This document shows positions 11,101 through 22,736 of a DNA stretch of 64,000 nt, in pieces. This stretch comes from Stachybotrys elegans (Eukaryota; Ascomycota; Sordariomycetes; Hypocreales; Stachybotryaceae): assembly GCA_020746835.1 (NCBI GenBank), contig JAGPNK010000001.1:4216001-4280000 (forward strand). Reading direction: 5' to 3'. Both the position numbers and the translations under genes were made by a program. The notes below the pieces were generated by a model. The model had not been told where the DNA came from and searched no databases. It worked only from the letters and a program-made list of their open reading frames with translations. Position 1 is the first letter of the stretch. The number at the start of each line of letters is the position of its first letter.

Positions 11101-12225
11101 ACCGTGGCTTCGCTGACCCGCGAGCGGGATGTCCTCGGCTTGTACCGCGAGTCTCTTGCCGAACAGCAGCGCCGAAGTCTCATCTCCATCCTCAAGTCTA
11201 GTCTGCTCTACGCGGCGTCGCAGTCCTTCATCTTCCTCTGCTTCGCTCTTGGCTTCTGGTACGGTGGCACGCTCATCGGCAGGCACGAATATGACATGTT
11301 TCAGTTTTTCCTGTGCTTCATGGCCATCATCTTTGGCGCGCAGTCGGCCGGTACTATTTTCTCCTTCGCCCCTGACATGGGCAAGGCTCACCACGCCGCC
11401 GCTGAGCTCAAGACGCTCTTTGACCAGAAGCCCACCATCGATACGTGGGGTGAGTCCGGCGAGCGTCTCGAGGAGGTCGAGGGAACTCTGGAATTCCGCG
11501 ACGTCCATTTCCGCTACCCGACCCGCCCTGAGCAGCCTGTGCTGCGTGGCCTGAACCTGACCATCCGACCCGGTCAGTACGTGGCTCTCGTCGGTGCATC
11601 CGGATGCGGAAAGAGCACTACGATTGCCCTCCTGGAGAGATTCTACGATCCCCTTTCGGGCGGTATCTTTGTCGATAACAAGGAAATCAGCACCCTCAAC
11701 ATCAACGACTACCGATCCTACATTGCCTTGGTCAGCCAGGAACCTACTCTGTACCAGGGAACCATCAAGGAGAACATTCTCTTGGGAAGCCCCAGGGAGG
11801 ATGTCTCGGACGAGGCCATCGAATTCGCTTGCAAGGAGGCCAATATTTACGACTTTATTGCGTCGCTACCAGAGGGCTTCAACACGGTTGTGGGTAGCAA
11901 GGGAGCGCTGCTGTCGGGTGGTCAGAAGCAGCGAATCGCCATCGCACGTGCTCTGATTCGCGACCCCAAGATTCTGCTCCTTGACGAGGCCACATCTGCA
12001 CTCGACTCGGAGTCGGAGCACGTGGTGCAGGCGGCGTTGGACAAGGCTGCCAAGGGCCGGACCACCATTGCTGTGGCGCATCGTCTCAGCACGATTCAGA
12101 AGGCTGACATCATCTACGTCTTCGACCAGGGCCGGATCGTAGAATCAGGCACCCACTGGGAGTTGATGAAGAACAATGGCCGATACGCAGAACTGGTCAA
12201 CCTTCAGAGTCTCGGTCGCCACTGA
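8134..12225 (+). CDS. mdr1: ABCB-type multidrug transporter (MDR1/P-glycoprotein-like, full-length)
   Basis: Predicted 1345-aa plasma-membrane efflux pump that couples ATP hydrolysis to export of hydrophobic drugs. Exons: 8134-9940 and 9995-12225, with a 54-nt intron (see separate entry). The start is the ATG in ACCATGG at 8134; the longer open frame has no earlier ATG. The order is TMD1-NBD1-TMD2-NBD2, as in fungal Mdr1 and S. pombe Pmd1. About 110 polar N-terminal residues precede TMD1. NBD1 has Walker A GASGSGKST (about residue 470), the signature LSGGQKQR (about 583) and Walker B ILLLDEATSALD. NBD2 has GASGCGKST (about 1136), LSGGQKQRIAIARAL (about 1242) and ILLLDEATSALD. Both Q-loops (VSQEPTL) and H-loop segments (IAHRLST, VAHRLST) are intact, so both ATP sites look competent. 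Length matches the family (about 1300-1350). The substrate cannot be told from sequence. Long antisense open frames are shadows of this GC-rich coding region. Confidence 0.95.
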   Translation: MATLDTAKVTEKAVDEATTPMTIRPASQGGSSNADGTVVDRGDDEKAHSSSPSSGPVAQADNVDDQYAHLPPHQAEILKQQVFTPEMSKGAGMLYRYASRNDLIILAVSAVCAIASGAALPLMTVLFGNLQNTFQRYFYSQGEMTFDEFNDELVSYVLYFIYLAIGEFIVTYISTVGFIYTGEHISAKIREHYLESCMRQNIGFFDKVGAGEITTRITADTNLIQDGISEKVSLTLAAVACFITAFVIGFINYWRLTLILFSTVVALVLNMGIGSTFMLKNNTRSLEAYARGGSIAEEVISSIRNAVAFGTQDRLAKQYDVQLKQAEYYGFRVKSVLATMIAGMMLILYLNYGLAFWQGTRFLLDGTINLSTVLTIMMSVMIGAFQLGNVAPNLQAFATAIAAAAKIFNTIDRVSPLDSGDDETGERLEKIQGNIRLENVKHIYPSRPEVVVMKGVSLEIPAGKTTALVGASGSGKSTIVGLVERFYNPIEGTIYLDGHDISKLNLRWLRQQMALVSQEPTLFGTTIFQNIRHGLIGTSHENEDQDKQRELIIAAAKKANAHDFITALPEGYETNVGERGFLLSGGQKQRIAIARAIVSDPKSEFFAEHQTIVKHANPAIVLLLDEATSALDTKSEGVVQAALEAASEGRTTITIAHRLSTIKDAHNIVVMSSGEIVEQGTHDQLLEKEGAYWKLVSAQAIAAVQELSAEEEAAIDNEEKDELIHKMTTNKSNAFAADPDDNIAAKLGRSTTQKSASSVALQGRKPAEEQKHGLWVLVKLIASFNTSEWKLMVVGLFFSIICGGGNPTAAVFFAKQVVTLSQPVTDQNRSQIRHDADFWSAMYLMLAFVQFFAFVGQGVVFAKCSERLIHRVRDRAFRTMLRQDVVYFDRDENTAGALTSFLSTETTHVAGLSGVTLGTILMVVTTLVAALAVSLAIGWKLSLVCISAIPVLLGCGFFRFWMLAHFQRRSKAAYASSASFASEAISGIRTVASLTRERDVLGLYRESLAEQQRRSLISILKSSLLYAASQSFIFLCFALGFWYGGTLIGRHEYDMFQFFLCFMAIIFGAQSAGTIFSFAPDMGKAHHAAAELKTLFDQKPTIDTWGESGERLEEVEGTLEFRDVHFRYPTRPEQPVLRGLNLTIRPGQYVALVGASGCGKSTTIALLERFYDPLSGGIFVDNKEISTLNINDYRSYIALVSQEPTLYQGTIKENILLGSPREDVSDEAIEFACKEANIYDFIASLPEGFNTVVGSKGALLSGGQKQRIAIARALIRDPKILLLDEATSALDSESEHVVQAALDKAAKGRTTIAVAHRLSTIQKADIIYVFDQGRIVESGTHWELMKNNGRYAELVNLQSLGRH
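9941..9994 (+). other. In-frame 54-nt intron within the ABC transporter
   Basis: Donor GTGAGT at 9941, a perfect-looking branch site GCTAAC near 9979, and acceptor ATAG ending at 9994. Removing it joins DPK to ILLLDEATSALD, restoring a canonical Walker B. The intron length is divisible by three and contains no stop, so a naive open-frame call reads through it. Confidence 0.88.
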
Positions 12226-15200
12226 ACAGTGGAGGATCAGAGACATGTTTTCTAAGGGCACACCACGCAAGCATATAGACCATGGCGGGCTGTACTTTCT
12301 TTTAAAAGTTATTTGTGTCGGGGCTTGGGGTGTGCATGATATCCAAGATTTTGGCGACAACAGTTGACCAGAATTGCCTTTTGCATTTACTGGCGTTGGT
12401 TCAGCCAGCGAGGCTCGAAGTGAGCGATTCCGCTACGGCAACACTGTTCATTGACTATAATTTTTTTCTTTCCATTTTCTTCTTTCTCATTCCTCGCGGA
12501 GCATCCACATCGGTCTATGGCCAGGCTTACACTTGTTATTTCCTTGTTTGGTGCTGTAGCAGAGCGGTCAACTCAGCTCCCTCAATAACTAAATATAACC
12601 CGATCTGAATATGGAATATGTTTGCCTCTGTGTTTGCCATGCCGCAGGTGCTGTGCCGTAAATGGACAGCTGGCCCGATCGAATATTGGAAGCACTGACG
12701 AGCTCTGTGCCACCATTTTACATTCCGGCCAGAGACCTAGTGATCCGACGAAGGAATTGGCGATGGCATGTGCCTCTCACGTCCGGAGACCGAATTGCTA
12801 TTATAAGAGATGCAGCAAAGGAAGAAAATGGCGCCAGATTTCACCTCGCCTGGCATCTGTCAGGTTGCTGACGCAGATTCACGTCCATAGTTTGCGCTCG
12901 ATGCCGTGTGAGGCCAACAAGGAATACCGGTCGGTGCACGGCTTTCTGCGGGGGGCTGGGCCAGCCGTCAGGGCAGAGGAGAAGCGGAGGGAAGGGCATG
13001 GTCACAGGTCGGTCGACGAGGTGATTGCTTGTGCTCTCGGCAGAGAGGCTTATACAAGAGCACATATAGACAGCGTGTGGAGATTGCTGGGGATTATAGC
13101 TCAGAACTGTCTCCGGTTTAAAACGTTGGGCAAATGGCGGCTGGCAGCCTGATCAAAGGCCGTCACGCGCCATTTTATTGCCTACGGAAGGCTTGGATTG
13201 GAATAATCAACTCGTAGAGAAGAAATGGATAGGAAGCAATTACTGCACATCTGCGCACAATACACATGTGCAAGTCAAAACGGACAGCATACAGCGTCAG
13301 GCCATGGACCGTTTACACAAAAGAGAAAGTGAGCGAAGAGGGGCTATTATATGACGCCCCTGTCGGCCGCGCCCCTATCCTGGCCAGTAACGGGAACGAG
13401 CAATTCCAAGAGGCATCAATAGTGCCATCGGGTGGACATGGGGGTTTTCTTGCCCGCCATTTGAGAAAGAAGCATGGGCTCACGTCGTGAAGAGCACCAA
13501 ATCTCCCCTTTCTCCATTGGCGCTCTTGGTTTTGTTCGATGTGGGCGGGCTGTGTTTGTCTGTTGCACATTTGCGGGGAGTCTTGTCAGAAAGTTAGTGC
13601 TTGAGGGGCCACCTGACGTATACCGCCTAAGAGGTAGGTATAGAGAGGGAGATATAATAGCGAAGAGAGAGGTAGGCTGACTGTTCTCCGGTAACGCACG
13701 GGCCGGCCTGAACCTGAGGCCCGGGTGGGCATCGACCAACTTCAGGTCAAAATCGTGAAATCCGGCCGTGTGCCTGGCTGGCCTGTGAGTGACGCGGCCA
13801 CTGACTGGCCTTGCCGTCGCCATCGTTCTACGGTAGGTAGCGAGCGACTAGGTAGGTGGTAGTGGGCTCCACTCCTTACCGCCGCTAGTCAGCCATCACC
13901 CCCTTCCCCATTTGGCCTCGCTAAAGCCAATAGCTCAGGTACCCGGACGAGTTTGGGGGAAAGAGCGATTGCCTACAGGCGCCGAGCCACGAGCCGGCAG
14001 TCACTATGCCCCGGGTGGAGGGTATGTAATCAAGGAACGAGCCACTACGGCACGAGCACTTGCATACATTCAATTTCATGGATCTCACCACCCACTTCTC
14101 AAATAGGGCTCTTGCAGGCGTGTGTGCCAATATCGCCTCACCCACCGACCGTTCAGCTATCTATAGTCTGCGCGTCATCCAATAGAGTCATTTTGTCCGT
14201 TTCTTTTTATTCCTTTCTCCGCAAGAGACGCGTAATGCTAGCCCCTCCCTCCCTCCCTCCCTAGGAGCGCGGTCAGCCCAGGACCAACGGTAGAAGCAAT
14301 AACAGGAGGCGAGGGAAATAGCAAGCAGGAAAGCAATCAACTTACCGCGATAACAGCAGACGGCCGGCCACAGAAATACCGTGGCACGGTCAATACGGAG
14401 CCAAGGTAACGATGATGGCACGGCACCCGGGCGCTCGGTGTTGTCGCTCCCTGGTTTGCTCAGCCTCGTAGCAGCCAGGCAGACCGAAACCACCGTCCGT
14501 ATCGACGCCCTTGAACCCCCCTGGTCATTTCGACGGTGTCTGGAACCGCCCATCGTGAGATAGATATTGTCGACCCCTTGTCGTGTCCCCACCCTCGCCG
14601 TTTTCCCACCATCAATCCCTCATCACCCCGGCCGCCCTGAGCCATGCTTGAACATGCCTGGGCCCCCCGTCGCGTCCTCTAGCCTTGGTTATTCCCTGTC
14701 GAGCCCAGATTCATCTGCCCATCATGCCCCATTGCCTGCTGCTCCTTTCTATTTCTTGTCTTGACTCTCTTGAGCCGCGTGCTGTGTGACGATCATCTCT
14801 GTTGGCGTCTAACGGTTTGTTCTTTCGACATCTCCAACTTCAAGATCGGCATCGCCTTGGCCTTGGAACAGTCTCGACAACCCGTAGCTCCGACTCAGAG
14901 CTCCTACCACCCCCTCACATTCGTTTGAAATACCCGGAGATTTAACCGCCTCGCATCACCACCACCTTCGTTATAATCCGACCAACTGTGCAACCATTAA
15001 ACCAACAGCGCCTTGTTCGTTGGCTCTTTTGCCTCGTATTTGTCGACATCGCCCTCGCTTCCTACTGATTCGCCAACACTCTCATAACCGAGCAACCACC
15101 AGCATACCTAGACCAACGCAATCACAGAGCACGGTCGGCTTCGGTATGCGATTGGGAATTTAATTGATACACGACGCGCCCGGCGAGCAGTCCCCAGAAG

Positions 15201-15249
15201 TGCTCAGCCTCTTCATCGCATTTGCCATCTCCCATCAGTCTCACTCAAG
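12226..15249. other. Gene-free interval (3.0 kb), ABC 3' UTR and long leader of the DUF7729 gene
   Basis: No open frame here has recognisable domain content; the longest (176 codons, 12622-13152, +) is basic and compositionally random. A (CCCT)5 tract lies at 14243-14262. From about 14550 to 15249 the strand is strongly C-rich and pyrimidine-rich with ACCACC-type runs, typical of a transcribed fungal leader. TAGGTAGGTA-like motifs occur near 13630 and 13835. Confidence 0.45.
14243..14262 (+). repeat. (CCCT)5 microsatellite
   Basis: Five tandem CCCT units in an intergenic pyrimidine-rich stretch, upstream of the DUF7729 gene. Confidence 0.9.
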
Positions 15250-16476
15250 ATGGACTCCTCGGCATGCCCACCCAAGTGCTCGGGCAAGAGACATGGTGTA
15301 CCACCAAGACGTCTGATCACATTTTCGGTGCTTGCCATCATGGCCTCACTCAGCTCGACCGTTATGGCCCAGCCACAAGGCCCCTACCCGCCGCAGATCA
15401 CCAGGCGCGCAGACATTGAGGCTCCGACCTCGATTGTCCTTGATACTGTACCCCTCACATCTTTCACCAGACCTGCTCCTTCACCACTGCCACAGGAGCT
15501 GCGGCGACGACAAAACCGCGATAACGATGACGACGAGGACCGTACTAGTAGCGAGGACGAGGATGCAAGGCGTACAACATCTGGTGCAACGTCAGAATCT
15601 CGCACAAGGTCTGAGGATGATGAGCCGACGTCCACCGGCTCTGCTGCTACACTCACGATTTCTATCCCACCCACAGCGACTTCCCTACCCCGCCCATTCG
15701 ACGACGCCCCTTTCGCGGAATTCCGACTCGACGGTGACGACGACTCGTGCCCCATCTTCATAGCCGACCTGCTCAGCAACCCCAATTTCCTCGCGTGTTA
15801 CCCCGCGTCAATGATGTTAATGGTACGTCCTTTGCTGTCCGATATGAGATGATGTTGGCTGACCATAATCCTCCAGAGCTCGGCTTCTTTCTTCCGAGCC
15901 CAGTCCAACCTCCTGGATATGGTCAGGGTACTTGACGCCACATGCGAGCCCGATGTTGTCATGTGCACCGAGTATCTCAACTCGGCTGCGCAGAACCTGA
16001 CCGCCTCGGAGAACTGTGGGAATGAGTTCAATGCCAATCATCGCAGGACCATGTATGCCTACAATGCCCTGCGCAGCTACGAGATGCTCTACGCGGCAAC
16101 CTGCCTGCAGGACTCCACCGACGATGAGGACTTGTACTGCTATGCAAAAGCCGTCACCAACACCTCGGCGCCATCGGACTCCTACATCTACCTCCTGCCC
16201 TATGGTCTGCAAATGCCAGGAGCTTCGAGGGTAACCTGCTCTCAGTGCACGCAGGATACTATGGCCATCTTCCACTCGGCTTCTGCAGATCGGAGCCAAC
16301 CCATCGCGGAATCGTACGAGCCTGCGGCATTACAGGTCAACACCATCTGTGGGCCCAACTTTGTCAACGCCACTATGCCGAGCCCTGATTCTGCTGGTGT
16401 CAGGCAGTCCTTACCGCTTCAACTGGCCATCACGCTGGGAATTTGCGTCTACTTTACCGTTAACATGCTCTTCTAG
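15250..16476 (+). CDS. Predicted GPI-anchored cell-surface protein, DUF7729-type
   Basis: Predicted 390-aa protein. Exons 15250-15822 and 15877-16476; the 54-nt intron has GTACGT and CCAG ends and phase 0. The N-terminus has a basic region then a hydrophobic segment (ITFSVLAIMASLSSTVMA, about residues 23-40), read as a signal sequence. Residues 75-130 are an acidic/Ser/Thr/Arg low-complexity linker (NDDDEDR, SSEDEDARR). The folded domain spans about 155-370 with regularly placed cysteines: CPIFIADLLSNPNFLACYP, then VRVLDATCEPDVVMC, ENCG, ATCL, TCSQCTQDTMAIF and NTICGPNFVNAT. This pattern is familiar from fungal proteins now called DUF7729. A 21-residue hydrophobic C-terminus with no charged tail suggests GPI attachment. 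Molecular function is unknown. I infer a wall or plasma-membrane location. Confidence 0.8.
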
Positions 16477-19400
16477 AGCTGGCACAGCCAGAGGTGTCGC
16501 ATGCGGCCACCTGGAAGCTCCCTTTCAAATACGACGTGATGCATACAAAAAGCAATCATTCATTTACCTCGCAACGCCATCTGTTCCTATCTCTACATAT
16601 ACCCACACAGCATTCACACGGCACTTAATTCGTCTGACAACCACAACATCGGACCATATCAAGGACCTTCTACAGGACTAATATTGTGCTTCATTGGCAC
16701 AAGCAACAAGCGGGGCATCTTCCTCGGATCTTAATCACTATTTCTTAATCACTACTGCCTCATCCCCCAGGGGATAGAGGAACAGGCACGGGATTTTTTG
16801 GCGTGCCGCGGCGGACATCATTTCCAGCGATCATTCTTGACATTCGAGCGTTGCGCATATATGCATCATATACAGCTTTTGGTCTTTCATTTCAGCGGCG
16901 GATAATTATTGATGGATAAGAACAGGCATCAGGACATGCGGCACATTAAGCTTGAACAAAAAGGGAGGGAATATGGGCGTTGGATAATGGGAATCACTGC
17001 CGAAGGCACTGACATGGGAAGCTCTCTGGGGCTGAATGGATTCAGCGCTCATGGGACATCAGGCGGATATAGCGATAGCATTGAATTAAAGAAAGAATTC
17101 TCAATTAACCAGCTGCGTGTTGTGGCATTACTTGCTGTGTCCCTTGTGTGCTTGGTGACTCTCGTCTTGAGTATACCATGGGCTTTCTTGTTTGTTTCTG
17201 TAAAGCCACCGCATGTCATTGACATATCTCGATATCCTCATCCAGAGAAGCCACTTGCTCCTCTATCGAAAGGGCTGTGTGGCTGGAGAACCAGCATTCC
17301 CCTTGATGATGAGTCAAGACAGCAAAGGGAGGGTGACAGACACGTACTTGATACTCAGTAGGGGTTATACGTGCAATGTGTTAGGCGGGAGATGTCATAG
17401 ACGCATAATAGGCTGGTCCTGCATGTGTGAAGGGACTGGCTGATGTGCAGTTGAGAGCCTGGGCCAGGCGTGGAGGAACTCTGTGGCAGAGTTTTTGCTT
17501 GATATTTGAAGCAAGCCTTGTCTCTTCTCACTAAACTTGGTTCTAGTTGATCCAGTAGAGCGACATTTGACTGGAGGATAAAATCGTCGTGTAGACAGCA
17601 TGAGATGACCACTAGTCAGCGGCAACTTCGCGATGGGTACAGGGTAGGCTCGTGAAACGGTATCAGAGAGCAAGTCTGGGTCTTTGACTCTTGCCTAAGA
17701 GCTGTCCACTTATATCCGGAATACCATAGCATGGTGTCTTGGTGTTGCTCGGTGAGACGGTGTCTTGACCCTACGATTCAGAAGAAAGATCTACTCTGTA
17801 GGCTGGAGAAGGTCTTGCCTACCAAGATAGCAAGACGTGGCAGAGGATGCAGACCCATATTAAGTACCGAAGCAAGTGAGACAGCTAGAAAACGGCCTCT
17901 AGTCTTCAACATACATATGTAGGAAGTTGCGGGGTTGTTCACCAAGGAGAGGCGGCGTGTTGCGTGATCCGCAAACCGCGCGGGAATCTTGGCTGCCAGT
18001 GCCATACGGAGAGCCACCCAGCCTCGTCCAAATGAAATGGATGGGGCCCGCGACCCGGGTTCTTGGAGTTATTGAACTCTAAGTTGGCAGATTGTATGAT
18101 CTTGCCCACGTCTGGACAAGGACACGCATGCGAACCAGAGTACCCAGTACCCAGATATCAGTGTAGGGCGAAAAGGATGCAAAGACGTGTTCGCATGACT
18201 CAGTCTATTCCTGCCACCTTCACTATATGTAGTACATGCCGAAGGAGGGTGGCCCGGAGGCAGGGATGTTTTGATGTGCAGTATCTCCATGCATATACGT
18301 ATTCCATAGAGCGCTCAGGACTAACACAAGTGCAAATCTCATATACATTCGGTGGTGACAGTGAAGCACGACTCTCGCTCTACGGATGATGCATTAAGAA
18401 GGCCCGTTGAAGCCGGCTGGAGACGAGTGAGATTTGGCTCCACCCACTTTATGCCACGCAAGAGCATGACAACACTCGTGGCCAGGCTGTACATGCCTGT
18501 CTTGGGTCACTTTGGTCACGTTCTTCCCCCAAGATCACCTTCGAGCGCAGCACAGGCAAGACAATCGGCGGCGGTCTGAGAGCAGGTAACACAAGACAGA
18601 GAGCTGCGCCCATTGGGGGAAAGAAGAAAGGAAGGAGGAAAGAGAACCCCAACTGCATGTCAGCCTGCAACCCTTGTTAGAGGAGAGGCGGTAAGGCCAG
18701 GCTGAAGCCGAGGAACGAGTCAGTATAGAACATGGTTGCTGCTCGAAGCATGAATGGCATCGCGGCGGCGAGAGAAAACAGGGACCGCAAAAGCAAAGTA
18801 AAAAAAGGAACCCGGCAGAGATTTGTCATGGTGCTCCGTTGGGCGCAGAAGGTGGTGGACTTTTTGTTCTCAAAGAGTGACGAGAGGAAGTTGGATGAGG
18901 ATGACGAGCAAGCCTGATGGTGGAAAGGGAACTAATGGATGGGATGGAGGCTAGGCGAGCGGGGACAGCGGGTGCGCTAATGCACGCTACCTTACCTTAA
19001 TGCAGTTAGGCGGGAGCGTGGGCTAGAAGGATGGACGGCAGCTACGGAGTACAGGCGGACGGGAAGCGGAAGTGCCTTCCTCCTATCCTCTAGACGCTAA
19101 TGTACTGTAGCCAGCTTCGACAAGATGCAGCGCCATGATATAAAACCAAGGCTTTCTGGCTCTGGAATATACGCAGCGCGCATACAGTGGATGTGCAAAG
19201 AGGCACCGCGGACGGAATCGAGTCCCGTCTGTGGCTTAGGATTTTGGTTGACCTAGGCGGCGATCATCTGTGGGGCAGCTACGGATAGACGAATCGAGTC
19301 AATAGAGAAGCTGCAGCTGAGGAGAGCCTGCCTTCCATTTTACCTCAACATTCCCGGCGCTATCAGGTACTTGTACATAGGTCGTACGTGCCTGCCGTGG

Positions 19401-22400
19401 AGTTTGCCCGGGGATGTTGAGATCTTGGAAGGAGCCCACGCCCTACCTTCCTCGCCTTGCAGGGGGGCGCATGAAGGAGAGGAAGGGACGAGATGCATTT
19501 CTCCGCTCGACACTCATTACCGTTTCACGTGCGTCTTTGCTCGCGACACCGCAAACAAGGCGGCTCCTTAGGGGTTTCGTCTCTGTTTGTCTTGGGCTGT
19601 GAGCAACTACCGTTTCTGCCGAAAGGCCGAGGTGCATGATGAAATGGTGTGCTCCAGCAGCTGTTGTGTTACCCTTGGCCCGGCGACTTTGCCCCCCCCT
19701 CTCATTCAACAAGGCCGCCATCGCTGGCCTCTCCTACTCCCCGATACCGGCCAAGCCGAGCCCATGGGGCTGGGGGCGGGAAGGAGAGTAGGATCTGCCT
19801 CTGTGTTGGTCGCGGGAGAGACAAAAGCGGGCAAAGAGACGTGGCAAGAGAAAAAAGGAAGAGAGAGAGAAGGCAAAGAGACATATCCCGGTCATGGTTG
19901 CAATGGGACCCCCTCCCTGCCTCCTCCATTGTCCAGCCTTGATGCCGCATTCAGCTTTCGGCACCTGGCCTGCTGCACCTCGACGAAGCCGCATCGATCA
20001 GCTCGAATCACACAACAGGCTGTCAGCCACGCGTCCTTCGCTTCCCCCACTAGTCGGTGAGCTGGCTTCCCTCTTGCCAGGGTTGGCTTGTCCATGCCGG
20101 AAGCACGCCGCCCTACACACATCACCTAACCGGCGCTATGGCCACGGCTGCGGCTGTGGGCTTCTTGTCCTCTGCATGCCCCCTCCCTCACTCTGCTTCA
20201 GCTGCCGAGGATGGATACCAATGCTATCTCTGACCAACAACCTCCCTGCCTTCCCGTCACACTGCAATTGTGGACGGGCGGAAGTGGTCTGAGGGTCCCA
20301 CGCATGGAATGCTTGGGTATGCGTTGTGCCAGAAGAGGTTGCAGTTGGTGTCCTGGACGTTGATGCTTTGCCGGATATGCTTCAGGTCGCATGTCCCACA
20401 TCCCGCATTCCTATCGTTCTTACGGAGTCGAGCCTATCTATCACCCTGGTGGATGCCTCCTCGGTCCTTCTGCCCCCCCCCTTCCCCTCATAAACTTCAG
20501 CTCGCACTGTCCGCAGCATATTCCTCTGCCTGGAAGCGGCAAGGACTGGCAACTCATCCATCCATCCAGCTGCATGTTCCCTGTCGAGGGGCAAGACACG
20601 GGTAGTATTGTTGCAGCCCGATAAACCGACACATTGCGTGGATCTTGTTGGGGATGATGTTCCTTTGACGGTACTATTACGAGAGGCTGGTCAGCATCCC
20701 TAAGAGGAATCCAAGACAAGGCGCGTGGAATCAAAGAGAATGAGACAATTTAGCCCACGCTGACGGTTGATGAGGAATGAATGATCCAGTCAAGCTGAAT
20801 GAAACAAAACCACCGCCGTCGTTGTTCCGAACCCTGCAAACCGCTTCAGCCTGCCCACGGTCCCTTGTCGCGCACGAGTCCTTGGGCCCCCCAACAGAGC
20901 AACATCTGGCAGCGAGATATCTTTTTCTCTCACCAGGTCGGGCAGGGGATTGCATTTCCTCTGCCTTGCTCTCGGGGGAGAGCAATAATTCTACCGAATG
21001 CCCGTGTGGCAACCCTATCCACCGAGTTAGCAGCATGCTGCCTGACCTGTCCTGCGAAAAAAAGCAAAACAAAAAACATCTGCTACATAGTCAAGCGATG
21101 AGACAGGCCGGCCCACCTCATGGATCTGAGCGTTCTGGGCACTGATCTATATTCCCCAGAGTGTTGACCGCCGCCTTGTAGCGCCATCTGATTTCCACAC
21201 ATCCCAGACACGCTCTTGAGGTGGGCTTGATGTTGCTGGCCTAGCCTTAGGACACTACAAGACATACATATCCGTACCCATGCGTCAGATCAGCGAAACA
21301 CCAGGGCTGCAAGAAACAGTCTAGGCGCGGGAGGCCGATCGGCCCATCCCACGAGCCCGGTTGGATTTCTCCTCTGCCCGGCTCGTCTAGGCTGTGGTGA
21401 TGGTGGAGCCATGACACTGCATGTTGCTCCCGGGGACTCGGTTTTCCATCTTCAATGCAACCAGCACCCACCATTCATTCCACAGTCGATACCCACCACT
21501 ACAAAGACGGGCTGAGGGATGGGATGGGCTTCCAGGATGCTGCCGTGATGAACCTCGATTTGACCAATAGTGCTGCTTGAGATATCCTGACCCCCCCGCG
21601 ACGAATGAGGAGACAGACCGAGGGGGAAGCGAGCTGCTATCACACCAGCTGGACATGCAGCGATCCTTGACTCTTCCGGACTAGCTAGTCCAAGTTGGAT
21701 ACAGAGCGAGGGCATGTATATCGATGTGCCGTATTATCGAGACCGAGCCACGGACTGAGGCGGTTAGCTGGGCCGGGTAGCCTGGTTGGCGCGTACGGCG
21801 TCGACACACACACTATCCAGCAGACATGTGTAGGCAGGCTGGCTGGCAGGCAGCAGACACATAACTTCTGACCACACTTACGTTTCATTCCTTGCACATC
21901 CACGCAGCCCGCACATGGCCTGATCCTCGACGCCACCCTCTACGACTGTCTCACTTCGCGGAAGTGAATGTCCTAGACTCGGTCGACCTTTGCTCGGTAT
22001 AATGAAAAACATCTGAGCCGGCGGCAAGCTTGGCCAGTTGAGCTTCTCAGACAAGTATCGGCACAGCCCGCAGGTGGCTCTGTCTCGGTCCGCCTACACC
22101 TACCGTGTACCTCCGTCTTCATTACACTGTAGACACAGCGGATACCCCCAAGGCAACCCGGAGGGCCCGAGTGTTGTCTTTTCTTATACTGGATTCAGCC
22201 CAGATTCCTGAGCGATCGATCTGGAGACTCACATGCCTACTTCCCTTCTTGCTTTCCTGCTGCTCATGCCCCTAACTTGGCCCACAGCCCTCTGCACAAG
22301 GCCGAGCACACTGCTAGGCGGACTACGATTGTTTCGGCTCGTTGCAATCTTGGCTGGCTACCCCCATGAGTAGATTCTTCTGCTTGTGACACGCGGTGGT

Positions 22401-22736
22401 TCTTCTCCTCCCTTTCAATCATCCCTTGAAAGCCGTTTAGTTTTCTACACCCTGGCGATCGCTCTGTTGCTGGCCTTGTTTGAGATTTTAGCCTCCATTC
22501 GGATTGTACCAGAACGGGCGGGACGACCAAGACATCGGGCGCTCCTCCAAGAGAAGTCATTGCCTTCATATCGAACACCGGCGATAAAGGTATGCACACG
22601 TCTCCTCGATCGTCATCGCGACAACCTATCTTCTGGTATCACGGCATCTGGACGCTGACGAGTGAAGCTTCTTTCCTCTTGCAACGGCGTATAGACTTCC
22701 TCCGTTTCGCCAGTGTCTTCTTCGGCGGCGTAGAAT
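16477..22736. other. Gene-free interval (6.3 kb) upstream of the velvet gene
   Basis: This is the largest stretch without a gene I can support. Open frames are short, overlap on both strands, and lack conserved motifs. One 150-codon frame near 16909-17361 contains a hydrophobic stretch but starts at a weak site and looks like chance (see rejected). A TATA-like TATAAAA at 19139-19145 and a TACGGAGTA motif at 19043-19051 have no gene assigned. The part from about 19.6 kb is increasingly CT-rich and may include a long velC leader or a non-coding transcript. Confidence 0.4.

Noticed and set aside
10381..11508. 375-codon open frame on the minus strand
   Set aside because: Another antisense shadow of the ABC transporter, with no recognisable domain.
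12622..13152. 176-codon plus-strand frame
   Set aside because: Arg/Cys-rich random-looking peptide with no motif; overlapped by frames on the other strand.
16909..17361. 150-codon plus-strand frame with a hydrophobic stretch
   Set aside because: The hydrophobic run could be a membrane helix, but the composition is otherwise random, the start context is weak, and it sits in probable 3' UTR of the DUF7729 gene.
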